Shown here one piece after another: positions 13,690 to 25,465 of a stretch of 64,000 nt of DNA (position 1 is the stretch's first letter; each line of letters begins with the position of its first letter). The notes below the pieces were generated by a model. It saw only the letters and a list, made by a program, of their open reading frames with translations. It was not told the origin of the DNA and searched no databases. The position numbers and the translations under genes are program-made. This DNA is from Pagrus major. Its lineage: Eukaryota > Chordata > Actinopteri > Spariformes > Sparidae. The stretch spans positions 26,751,508 to 26,815,507 of the forward strand of contig NC_133221.1 of assembly GCF_040436345.1 (NCBI RefSeq). The letters run 5' to 3'.

Positions 13690-14278
13690 GTTCTGAATGT
13701 GGTGTCCACTCAAAAATTATGAAAGGAGGAGGGAAGACAGTAGGGGGGCATGATAAATAAGACCATTGAGAGGACAGATGATAAAGGGTCGAGGAGAGGA
13801 GGGGGGGAGAAGGTGAGAAACAAGGAAAAACAAAGAGGAAACAGGAGACAAGAGGGGTTAAAGAGAAGGAGGACGGGATGGAGAGATGGAGGATGTAAAG
13901 CAAAGGAAGGAGGGATATGCGGAAAGTGATCAAGATTAAGGAGGGAAGAGGTAATGAAGAGCAGCTGGATGGGAGGGATGAAAATCAGTGAAGTCAAAAG
14001 GGAGGCAGGGAGGAGGGGGAGAACAGAGGGAGGGAAGACAGATATGGACTGAAGACAAAGGAGGGAGGAAGGAGGGATGAATAGAAAAGGTGATTGGCAT
14101 GGAGAAGGAAGGAGGCAGAAACATAAATTAAGGACAAAGGGAGAAAGGACAGAGGGAGAGAGAGGGAGAAGAACAAAGTAAAGAAGAAGTGAGATCAACA
14201 TTGAGGAGCCAAGAGGGAGAGATGGATGAAGAGCAGGATGGTTGAAAAGAGCGAGGGATGAAGAGAGGGAGGCCGTGA
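13690..14278. repeat. Polypurine tract, about 590 bp
   Basis: The plus strand is overwhelmingly A and G (GGA/GAA-rich, such as GAGGGAGGAAGGAGGGATGA), with only scattered pyrimidines. This explains the Leu/Pro/Ser-rich open frames on the minus strand. Confidence 0.9.
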
Positions 14279-15035
14279 CGGGGAGCCATTAATAATTTAT
14301 GATAGCCTCAGCTTTTCAAAGCAGCCCAGCGGTCCCGCTCCCTGCTTTCCCCTGACGTTTAATTTGTCTGAAAATCAGCGAGCGTGGAGTCTGATTATCG
14401 TCTCCGTCTGCCAACGCCTCTGCCTCCATCTCACTGACACTGAGGTGAGATCACAAGCTGTTCGGTACACACATGTCAGCCTGGGATCCTTTAGGTGAGA
14501 ACAATCCTCGTCTATAAGCTGCGTCAGTATCTCCGTGTAAAGGATCTCAGAGCCTCTCAGAGTTTCCTGAAATTAAATGCCCAAATACAGACCTCGGATC
14601 TGCTATATTATTCCATTTATAAGACCATTACATTGGCTGGGAGAAGTGCAGGACGTGCAGTAAAGTGCCCTTGTCCGAGCTCACTCAGTATAGTTTTACA
14701 GGCTATCTGATGGGCCCATTTCTGAACAGAGGAAGGAATGACTTGGTCTCTTACAGTAAACTAGCTGCCCTTTCAACAACTTCTCATCCAGAATCAGAAT
14801 TACACTTGTATAATGTTATAATAAAATGAAGCTTCCCTCATATTAGACCACATACTGTTGATGTAGAAAATCAAGTTTCCCCATTGCCTTAACAATATGA
14901 GTTAACTGAACTTAAGCTGAATAATTTGTTGAGTTGTGAAAATAAAGTCAACTGATGCAAGTTACCTACTACAAGTTATTATACAGTCTCAATTTAAATG
15001 AGACCTGTTTTACTTTTTGGTTGTTTCCTTTCCTT
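14279..15035. other. No gene seen
   Basis: The first 200 bp following the polypurine tract are GC-richer and non-repetitive. No exon supported. Confidence 0.35.
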
Positions 15036-15450
15036 CAGTTCTTGAAGCTCCTTTCTCCCACAGAAAACATGTGCTCCTGAAACGCCTTGTCAGTACTCCC
15101 ACCTTTTTTTTCCTGTGACTTTGTGACATCACACTGCATCCCCATGTCGTACATTTGTATTATAAATAGTTTAGCACATAAGAATTGATTTAGCACAGCT
15201 GCTCTGTTGTTGTTAGCAATGCTGGATCAGGTGTGTGTGAGCTGGCCAGTCAGAAGGGTTGGGTAAAGAGACAGGAGCTAAGACAGAGCGTTTCAGATTT
15301 TAGCCATTTTTTAGGCATACAGTGCTGCAGCACTGGACAGTACGAGAAAACTGATGTGTTTTTTTTTTTAAGTCCATTAGTATGTAAAACTATTCCAGTA
15401 GTAACCCATAGTAAAATCACGATCCTGAAAATGAGCCTATTATGTCTCAT
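15036..15450. mobile_element. Unclassified MITE-like repeat, copy 1
   Basis: Shares long colinear stretches with 63030-63350, including GATTTAGCACAGCTGCTCTG, TTGTTGTTAGC, GTGTGTGAGCTG and CCTGAAAATGA. No coding capacity. Confidence 0.6.
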
Positions 15451-16357
15451 TTAATACTGATGCCTCTACATATCCTTCATCAGCCAAAAACTATTCTTTA
15501 TAATTATTATAGTTATTCTAACCATGTTACCAGGTCAGATTCCAATTTATCTAGGTCAGATAAATAATAAAATTAAAACTATTTTTTTGGCTGAGGATGA
15601 TTTGGTACGGCACTTAAGCAAAGTTTCTTTTGTATCTTTTGTACACAGGGGCCCACAAGAATGAAAAACAAAGACAGTCGTTTGGTTCCTGTTTACCCTG
15701 ACAGTCAATGTTCATCCTTGAACCATAACCACATGTTTATTAGGCTGTTTCTACCACAACGGCGTAGCTCCATGTTTATGAAGTCATCATATTACCCAAA
15801 CCACAGTGTTTCCCTCATCTTAACCAAGTAGTCTCTGTGCCTAAACCCCACCAAACCTATACCATAGCTTCTTTACATCATATAACAGATTCATTTTCAG
15901 ATTTGTAACCACCTTGGAAGGCATAGACAACAGATGTTATCCTGCCAATGGTGGCTTCAGCTCATGAAGTGCTTCTATCAGAGGGCATCGACAAGCAATG
16001 TACTTTGTAGTTTAATTTGGAGGACTTACATTTCTTGATTTGAAGAGTCAGTTCTTCATGACATGAAGGATTTCATGCTGTGGCTGCTGTCACTACGAAT
16101 ACAACTGTTGAGGCTGCTGCCAGTGACTGTACAGTTACATGTAGGCCTAACGACTGAATTTGGTATTAACTTTCACTGTAGCAGCGTATTTCTTATCATC
16201 AGAACAAGCAACCATGACGTATCTTAACACGCTAAAGACACATATGTATGTTTTCTTTCAACTACAAAACAGGTCTCAATAATGATTGCTGCAACAAGGT
16301 CTCCTGCTCCCGTGTTGGTAATGTGTCTTAATTTGATCAGTACACAAATAAAAATGT
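15451..16357. other. No gene seen
   Basis: Non-coding flank of duplication copy A. Confidence 0.4.
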
Positions 16358-16757
16358 ATCAAAGTGCAGAAGAAACAGAATTTTTTAAAAATTTTTCTTC
16401 ATTTTAATAGTCTCAGAAGGAAAACATCAGACATATAAGTGGGTAGTTGCTGCCACCTAGTGGTATTACTGAGTTACTGCAATGCAGCGCAGTCCGTCCT
16501 AAGCTGTAAAAGGACAATCCACCATTTTTACACATCAAAATCAGTTTACAAAATAATCAGGACAATTCCTCAAATGGCCTCATACAAAAGAAATCAAAAA
16601 AATTCACATTTCCTGAGTGTTAGGGGGAAAAAAACCCAAATACAATATTGTAAGGATAAAAAAAGCAAACATGTTACATGTCAGAGTAAAACAAAATGAA
16701 TGTGTACTTTTGCTGTTTCGTGTTGTTGAAGCTTTTGGCAGGGTGAACTCTTCAGTG

Positions 16758-19700
16758 TCATTGCCTGGTTACAGACACTTTGTGGAAGCACCTGGAAACG
16801 ACGTTGGGGCTGTTGCTGTGTGAGAAAGTGGCTATCAGCACTTTAGTGCCAGGTGAAGTGGCCGTGATGGACACCTTCTTCTCTATTTTGTCGCCTTGCT
16901 TCAGGAGAGTCAGTCTGGGAGAGAGAGAAGAGAAACTCAATCTTTTCCAAATTTCAGCTCTCACAAAGACAAACACAGAATATTCCCAGGAGAACTACTG
17001 CTTTACACAAGAGTGGGTAATATTAGTAATATTGTATGATAAATAAAAGGGGGAAATTAGCGAGATATCCCATGTTCCACAGAGTGTGTGTGGGTGATGA
17101 GTGTTGATTAATACCACCAATTATTCAACAACTCCACAGCCAGGTGCAGAGATTTTTCTGGCTCCCAGACTTCTCGTTCTGCCCTTTCTCAAGCCAGAAA
17201 AAGCAAATGCCAAAGCAGTTCAATTGTTCCAGTATTTAGCCTGGTGATGTATTACCTCCCAACTAGATGTGTCTGCTGAATCTCTTCTCTAATTAGCTAA
17301 CGTATTCCTCTCTGGGGTGAAACTTTTGCTTCATTGTCTGTGCCAATAAAAAGCCACCAAGACAAAAGAGACATGGGACCAAACCATTTATTTGTTCGTT
17401 GTCAGCCCACTGCAAAATCTGACAACGTGACTGTACTTAAAAGAATTGAGGAAAAGAGTACCTCAAAATGAGGCAACTTTTTATATTGTACAACTTATTT
17501 AACTATACAAGTTATTTAATTCTCTTTTTTTACTTTACTTGTAAAGTAAAGTCAACTTTTAAAATTTTCAGTGCAGTTTGCTCTTCTGTTATTTGGGTGA
17601 TTCTCATGAAATCAACCTTTGTCATGTCTGTGAAGATTTTGGGACAAAATCATGAGAACGGTTTAAAATGGTGTATAAAAACATAATTAAGGAAAACGGA
17701 GTGTTCGAGCATTCAGCTTTCATTATGTTGCACTGTGTTCACAGTCCTGACTTAACACAGCATTTTTTAAACTAACGTTTTTCAGAGCCATGTTAACCAC
17801 AAAGAAGAGGTGGATCCTTGGCATCAGGCAGGCAACAACCAGAACTACCACTTAAGAATGATGATTTACTGTACGTTTTAAAGTCTGACAGACTTACCTG
17901 GCATCCTGTTTGTCCTCTAACAAGCCAAATCCCTCGACTGTCAGCACAGCTCCGTTCAGAGTTTTCTGAAAGGTGTTGATGAAGGACACCTGGGCTGTGT
18001 ACTCCTTCCTGATCTCGATGCTGTCTCCTCCTTCAATCTGTGGAAAAGACACATTGAAGAGACATTAGATAATAATTAGCTCTGGTGCTCAACAGACAGA
18101 CCCACAGCTAGAAGTGCTAGTACATAATGTTGACTGGACAATGGTGACTTCTTAAACTATAAGACTGTTTTATGGTGGAAATAAACTGACTCAAAACTGT
18201 TGTGTATGGCAAATTCTGTGCATCTAATATGATGTAAAATAAACATCATGATATGATTTAATGAGTTTGAGAAGTTCTAAGCTTTAGGTCACCAAACTGT
18301 GTTTCACAGATGACCAGTGAGGGCGGATCAATGCTGAATACTTCTCTGTTATGAATTTCTGTGTTCTTCATTACAATAACTGCATCCTGTCATGAACAAC
18401 TGATACCCACGAAAGAGATCAGAATGCAGAAAGATGAAGAAGAAAGAGAAAAGAAGACAACGCTGCATAGTTTATCTGCAGTACTTGAAGCTGGATGCTG
18501 CTGTACCTCTATGGTAATCTGGGGTGAGCTCATGCTGAACTCCTGCGCATCCAGGACTCTTTCTTTGGTATTCACATCCTTTATGACCACTGCCACGTTC
18601 ACAATGTCATCATCTGCCAGGACCGACTCATGCTCAGAGGAAGGGATGGTGTGGTGCAGCTTCAAAACTGCAGAGAACATAAAAGATGTGGGAAAAAAAT
18701 AACAAAAGAGGAACAAAGCAAATAAAATACAGGCTGGAAATAATCCTTAGTGTTTGTTTGAAGGTTCTGTAGCCAACAAAGTAATTTGTTATAAAAAATG
18801 AAGTACAACTAAATACGATCATGCAACAGTAGTGTCAGACACTGCACACATTCATACTGCCTCACCATCACCCGGCTGTATGTGCACTTGCTTGTGCTCT
18901 TTCCAGAAGCTGTTCTGCACGTTGCTGTTGAGCTCCCTCAGCTGAGCGTCGAGGTGTTCCATCAGGACCCTCGGGCTACTTGACCAGTTTGTGACCGTCA
19001 CACAAATGGCAATATTCTCACCCACTGTTGGCTCTCCATCTATGTTCAGGGACACCTCCAAATCGGATGAGGCTTCTTCAGGAGACATGGCTACTGGACA
19101 AACCCATGGAGAATAGATTGCATTATTGTTACAGGTGAAAGATGAACTACTGCTATTGTTTCTAAATGTGCATGCTTACATGGCTGTTTTGGTCCTCGAA
19201 CGCATTGTTTTTTGTGTTTGATCAAACAGTAAAGGGCCAAAAGTATGTAGACATTACTTCTAATTGTTTCAGCTGCCTTCTTTCATGCCCAAATACACAT
19301 TTAGGTGTTTATTTTATTTCAGCTTGCTCTTCTAGAAGTTTATGCAAATGTGTTATGTGTTAATATTAAATTAGATAACCTCATTTGCATATTTGGATGG
19401 AAAATATCCGAAAACTTGTAATATAAAAAAATAATTGTCATGGTAAAAAGTTTCATGGTGATAGTTGAAATTTTGACCGTGTTACCATTTTTTGTCTCAA
19501 AATGTATAGAATTATTATATCTGTCAGAGCCTGATTTATGAAACCTTTTCTTTCTAAAACTTTTTTTTTTTTTTAGCACTGTTGCAGTATTTTCTGATAA
19601 ATGGCATGATAAAACAAGACATCCAGAATTCCCTCTGAAAAACCCTTGGCTGTAATGTCAACACAATAAAACTAGAATTTTGAACCTGCTTTATACAGAT

Positions 19701-22700
19701 TTCTGTTATGGAAATTGCTATTGGAATTTTTTACTATCGCCACCAGCCCCAAAAATCAAGTATTGGTTTGGGTCTAGTCCCTTTAAGGTTCTGCAACTGA
19801 CCTCAAAATGACCAAGCACAAACAATTAATTATCATTTTTAGATTTTAGTCTCAATGTAAAATATTTCAAATAAAATATGGCATTGGAGTATAAAAAGTC
19901 CTATTTGGTCACCTGCAACTTCGAGACATGTAATATTTTACCTCGTGGCAGGGGCACATCAAACAAAAAGCATGAAGCAAGAACTCTCAATAAACTGCTC
20001 ACTACAGAACAACGTTAAGAGGGTTGATGATGTGGAAAAGAAGTGAATGAATGATAAGCGAGAGAGCATGAATAAATAATCTAGAATGCTTTCATCCAAA
20101 GTATTACTACACTAGCATTGTTATTACTACTGCTAAGCATGTAACTACTTATTAGAATATACATTTTTAGTAGTTATGGTACCAGAAGGAATCTAAGCTC
20201 TGACTATGACAGTGTTCGTACTTTTCAGTGGAAAAGAACCTGTGGCATTGTAAAAATGAAGCCAATATAGACACTCTGCATATTTATTGTGACAGCATGA
20301 ACAGAATGGAAGCTTACCTGGTGCACTCTGTGGTTTATCGGACAATGAATAACATGTGCTCACCGCTGTAAAAGTGAGAGATATTTTGTCACGAAAGAAG
20401 AATTTTGAAAATTAGACTTTGTAATATGGAGCATCACATGGAAGTAGAAATACCTATTTCTTGTCTTAAAATAACACAGTTACTGGTATGTGGATATTTA
20501 AGGAGGAATTTAAGGTTTCCAGAACAACTGACAAGTGTTGTTGATGTCTGAGTGATTGTGCAGTGAATGGTTGTGCAGCTTAGTTGAAAAGTTTGTCTTG
20601 AGGAAATGTATCAATGTCCAAGTGAAAATTTGTGGATGGCTTTTTCCTGGCTCACAGAAACTCCAGCCATAATTGCATCCATGTTTCCCTCACGGCGTCC
20701 AATTAATAGCTGATATCCAATAAGGGGGCATGTCGGCTGGTAGAGATAAGTGTATCCTCGCTCATCGCACCTCAGACCTAAATAAGAGCTTTGGGGTGGC
20801 CTGCAAAATGGACCACAACTTCTGAACAACTTCTGGTTCAAGTGGGGATAGAGGTCTGAGGACATATCAGACAAGGGACCTATTAAAGGGTAACTCCATC
20901 AATTTTACACATTAAAGTGTGTTTACAGGGCTTGGGGAGTACTACTGTATATGTGAAAAAAAAATAGCATGAAGTGATTTTTTTGTGAATCTATTTGAAG
21001 CTGAATTTAATCTCAAAAATTGCCTCCATTGATGTCACTCAGTGGATAAATTGCATTGTGGGTAATGTAGCTGTGTACCACTCCTCATGAAGCTTTGTGA
21101 CTGTCCTTGTTCCATTGACAAAAGGACAAAAAAAGGAAAAAAAAAACTTTATAAAACGTGGAGAAAAAAGAAGCAAATTCTTTTGAGGATGAAAACGATT
21201 TGTTACACAACCACTGACCCATCATCCCACGGTTCAAAGTAGAGCCGGATGGTTGCGGCCCTGGAAAAGGAAAGTAAATGGTGAGGAAATCACATACTGA
21301 TTGTTGAGGAAAAGCACAGCCTACTTCTGCTTTACAAGGAAGAAAACATTTACTGTATTTAACTTTAACTACTGTATAAACTAGCTCTCTCTTTATAGAA
21401 AGCCTCACAGACTGAGGACCCTGTCTTACTTTTCTTGCTCTTATAACTCTGTGCCAGGTTCTCTGGTTTGTCTGAGCCGATGCTCTTGGTGTAGATGAGC
21501 TGTCCAACCCCCTCAGTGTCCACCTTCCTCCCCACCACCTGTCCATTGCGCAGAATCAGCCGGACAATGTCAGCATCAACCGAGGCATAGATGAATGGAG
21601 TGTCGTAACGGGTGCTGAGGTAGTGTTGCTGGACGGCAACCACGGGACAAGGGCCACAGCGGTATATCCCTGCAGAGAATGATGTGTTTGATCCATTTAC
21701 TCCCACTTTCAGTTTATTAAATCATGAAAATAAAGAGTTTGTTCATTTAGTTTGTTTAGGCATTAAAAAAAAAATCTGTCAATGTTGATCTTTCTCTTCT
21801 GATTAAAATGTCTTCCCCAGAACTACATAGTGTTCCTTTAATTATATTGAAATCCAAGTACATGACAGCACTATGTTAAAACCCACTTGGGGCACAGACC
21901 TCCACTCGTCTCCTGGGGGGTCGGATCCACCACCTGCCAGCCATCAAACTCTGGACCGAGGTCTGGTCTCCTCATCCAGCACTCCAACCACACATGGAAG
22001 TTCCTGCGAAAAGACACAATAATGGATGCAAACACATACACCAGTAATGCATACACCAACGAACATGGACATGCATGCACAGAACAGAATACATGACACA
22101 GGCAAACGACTGCAAGAAAAACAGAGCAGACAATACAAATATGACTCAGATATTGACATCGACCAGCAGGCCTCTACTCTTCTCTGGATTCATTTATCAT
22201 TAGGTTAATGTGAAAAGAGACAACAATGTATTGGATTAAAAAAACACAAATCAACATAGTGCTTATTGAAGAATGCAGTTTAAAGGTAAGTAGAAGGTTT
22301 AACTGTCTTTGAATGCAAGAGACACCAACCAAATGCTGTCCTTTGACATGTTGAGCTTCTCTCCTGTGCTCGAGTAATATTCTTCAATTGTCGTGTTGCC
22401 GTCAGTGTCGTGGGCTGCGTTAAAAACTGTCACCACCCTGGAGGGAATCCCCAGCACTCTCATCACTGAAAAAAATAAGTCAGCCTTGAATGTTTGATGG
22501 ACCAAGATCATCTGTATTAAGAAGTTTTTTTTTTAAAAATCACATGTAGTAGTGTAATAGTGATTATGACAATAGGTCAGTTGATGCAAATGACAAAAAA
22601 AACAACCAACCATGAAAACTAAAAAAAAAAAAAACTACAAAAACCCAACACTTTCTGAATAGTATCTGTTTGCACACAGTTTCAGTTTGTTAGATTTTAC

Positions 22701-24601
22701 CTCAAAACAGTCTATATTGAAACATCAGTGTCTATCAGCAGACAACAACAGAGGAGAGAGAAACATTTGTTTGTAATTCATGTAAACCATCATGGTATTA
22801 GTTCCTAAATAGGCCTATATTGTGGTGTCAACATGTTTCCTTCAACCAGATCAGCAAAATCATTTTTTTCTTCCCACAGAAAAAACTCAGCGATCCACTT
22901 GGTCTCTTACTGGAATAACCCACATATGTGCTCTGGACAGATTCAAATCATTGACTAGGGCAGGTACTTTGAAAATCACACCGCCTCCCCTAAAGGAATA
23001 ATTCCAGTGCAAATGGAGCTGAAGATTTTTTAGAAATGTTGCCACTGTTGACCAATGTGAGAAAGCTTGTATGTAACTCAGGCATAGTGTAGTGCAGGCA
23101 TAACTGTGGAAAACCAACCAAAAACTGTCTGTATGTTAATTGCATATCACGAGAACTGTTCACCTGATCTACTGCACACTTAGCAGGTTTGTTGCTGAGG
23201 CCCCACAGGAGTGCAGTGTCAAATTTGGTGCAATTTGGACATACAATATTCATTATTCAATATTAAGATATTTTTGAATTAACAGTGAACACGTGATTTC
23301 ATGGGGAAGTGGATGTAAACAAAATTTCAGCATGGTGCAACAACTTGCTGTAGTAATTTGTTGCAGTCCGGCACTGATGTAATCACCCAGATTTTAAATT
23401 GTGAAGCAAAAGCTGCATGTTTTGAACAGGCAATGAACCAGTTAAAATTCAATGAGATGCTGGGCAACTGCTCTGCATTGGGGGAAAGCTCAATAACACT
23501 TAAACTGCCTAAATGCACTCTTGTGTCACAATCTTTGAAAGTACCTGTGCAGAGGACAGATGCAAAGACCCAGCACTGGCCATAGCGCACCGGGTTGCAG
23601 TTGGATGAGACCCAGCGGTGAAGGATGTCTGCGCTGCCGCTCCAGTCCGTAGGCCTGACACCATCCTTGTAGCTGCCCGACCACTTACCCATCAATATAC
23701 CCAGGTCATCATTACAATTTACCTTAGACAGGAGGAGAAACTTTGCTGACCTTTCTTTCTTTCAATTGCTCAATTCATTTCAGTCATGACAATAATAGTA
23801 ACAACAACTCTGGTATGAGAGGGAATGCATGTGCATGTTTTTGTATATCTGTTGCACATACAGTACATCCAGTATTCAAGATTGTTGTCTCTCACCATAG
23901 CACAGATCACCCTGCTGAGGTAGATAGGGTCTGCTCGTCGGTAGTAGTCTCTGTTCTTGTCACTGAGGTGCTGTGGGCTAACCTGTAGGAGCTCCAGACA
24001 TGCTTCCAGGACCCCAGGCTCATACTGCACACATGGAAACACAGATGTAGCTGTCCTGAATTCTTACAGAATGACCTCTTGCCTTCTTAACTTGGCTGGT
24101 CTCTCCTTTTTGTCACATTTGATTGACAACAGTTGAGTGTCACATACCTGACCAAACGACCAGGGACGCCTTCTAACGTTTGAATGGCTACCCATAAACA
24201 GCACCCCATAATCACTCGTGATGTACTCTTGTATTTGGGCATTCAGTGGCATGTACACTGGATCATCTGAAAAGCAATGGCAGTGTTGTGGAATGACTTT
24301 TATGGCAACATAATAGCAGAAACTGCAGGCACTAACAGGAAGGAGTACCAGGACATGGACCCACCTTTCAGCCAAGGGTTGCAGAGCAGCACAAATGATC
24401 CCACTGCAAAACTCCTTCTGCTACTTGTGGTCATTATGTGGAGCTGGAGGTTATACAGACCCACCGAGGACAGAACAGGGGAGCAGATGTGGATGGTGAC
24501 TGACTGAAGAGTCAATTCGTCAGAGAAGATTCTGGCTGACCATTTTTCTGGGTTGAACTGATTGCCAGAGAACTGGGCTTGGAACTTCTCTGACATGTCA
24601 C
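16758..24601 (-). CDS. Transglutaminase (TGM2-like), tandem copy A, 5' end damaged
   Basis: Near-identical paralogue of the copy at 32343-44386. Open exons in transcript order: 24365-24601, 24148-24266, 23896-24024, 23545-23722, 22330-22465, 21900-22003, 21430-21669, 20318-20365, 18866-19093, 18507-18667, 17898-18037, 16758-16914. All keep GT-AG sites, reading phase and the catalytic Cys, His and Asp. I count about 11 residue differences from copy B, none in the triad: Tyr versus Cys before LSTRYD in exon 9, two in the first exon listed, one each in exons 5-8, two in exon 11. The exon matching copy B 43075-43266 is absent and the first exon has lost its ATG. As it stands this is either a young pseudogene or a gene that starts elsewhere, for example at the Met codon beside the acceptor at 24601, which would lack the first part of the beta-sandwich. 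The 3' exons 10, 12 and 13 encode the same protein as copy B. Confidence 0.8.
20883..21072. mobile_element. MITE in copy A intron
   Basis: Starts AAGGGTAACTCCATCAATTT and ends near GCATTGTGGGTAATGTAG, a pattern of fish MITEs. Also present in copy B at about 38011-38200, so it predates the duplication. Confidence 0.45.
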
Positions 24602-25007
24602 CTGGATTATTTGAATGAAGACATAATATCACTTCGCTCTTCAAAATTTAAATTTAAATTATGCAATAACAAAAATAATAAATCATCAGGTCATCAGGTC
24701 TGTACATGGTTAGCCTAGCATAGCATAACAATTCAAAGCAGGGCTAACCAGCTAACAGTTAGCCTACCATCACCCATAAAGCTCACTAATGATGTCACAA
24801 ATGTATGTCATTTGTTAAATATGTTCACAAAAATAAAAATGAATTGACAATTTGTGGGGGTTTTTTGTCTGCTGTAAATATTTCATGGCAAGCAACAGCT
24901 GGACACAGTGACTATTTAACTCATTAACACACAAATCCTTAAAATCAAAAAAATTCAGTTTTTACCTTTGTTTTTGTGCACAGATTGACGAATGAGATAT
25001 AATGTGA

Positions 25008-25155
25008 TGAATGTGGCTTGGGGACTCAAAGGTGGCCGGTTCAAGTCCCACTTGGACCACAAATGATGTGGACTAGTAATGGAGAATGCTAGTTCACATC
25101 CTGGGCATTGCCGAGGTGCTCTTGAGCAAGGCCCCTTCACTCATCTCCTCTATAC

Positions 25156-25208
<53 letters not shown>

Positions 25209-25275
25209 ATGTGTGTGTAATGTGAGTGAAAAAGAGAATTTCCCCATTGTGGGATTAGAAGGGATCTTAAAAAAA
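25008..25275 (+). mobile_element. SINE-like insertion with GT tract, replacing exon 2 region
   Basis: Contains a tRNA B-box-like GGTTCAAGTCC, GAGGTGCTCTTGAGCAAGGC and TTTCCCCATTGTGGGATTAG, which are typical of a common fish short interspersed repeat. A (GT)n tract (about 25160-25210) and a short A-run follow. It stands where copy B has 42842-44228. Confidence 0.6.
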
Positions 25276-25400
25276 AAAAAAAAGAAGTGTCTTGAGGGTT
25301 AAGGTTAGGAACCTGAATGAAAAGTTAATGAAAAGTCAAAAGCATGCACATAACTTTCTCTGGAGCAGAGAAACCTTAAAGATACACAGAGTGAACTCAC

Positions 25401-25426
25401 CACAGGTGTCTTTTACTGTCTACCAT
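25401..25426 (-). pseudogene. Broken first exon of transglutaminase copy A
   Basis: This matches the donor end of copy B exon 1 (44350-44386), including the same GTGAGT donor. The 70 bp of copy B at 44371-44440, which hold the start codon and leader, are missing here. A substitution creates a different ATG at 25424-25426. Spliced to the next intact exon (24365-24601), this ATG reads nine codons (M V D S K R H L W) and then hits TGA. The frame is therefore lost. Confidence 0.75.
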
Positions 25427-25429
25427 CCC

Positions 25430-25465
25430 ACATATAAACATCTCACTCTCCCTCACTCACATTGG
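25430..25465 (-). promoter_or_regulatory. Retained core promoter of transglutaminase copy A
   Basis: The same CCAAT (25461-25465) and TATA-like (25430-25438) pair as copy B, with near-identical flanks. The deletion of the start codon begins a few bases downstream of the TATA-like box. Transcription may persist even though the normal start codon is gone. Confidence 0.4.

Noticed and set aside
13710-14201. 163-codon Leu/Pro/Ser-rich open frame
   Set aside because: By-product of the polypurine tract, which lacks stop codons on the pyrimidine strand.
18361-18702. 113-codon plus-strand open frame repeated at 35234-35575
   Set aside because: Antisense to transglutaminase exon 11, whose minus-strand reading has clear family similarity and splice sites.
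20611-20874. Open frame repeated in both duplication copies (also 37738-37992), considered as a possible transglutaminase exon
   Set aside because: No transglutaminase similarity and no need for extra sequence there; kept only because the duplication is young.
21200-21263. Possible extra exon with a good acceptor ([11 protein letters not shown]-like reading)
   Set aside because: The matching sequence in copy B has changed and stops early, and the frame ends in a stop codon without a donor.
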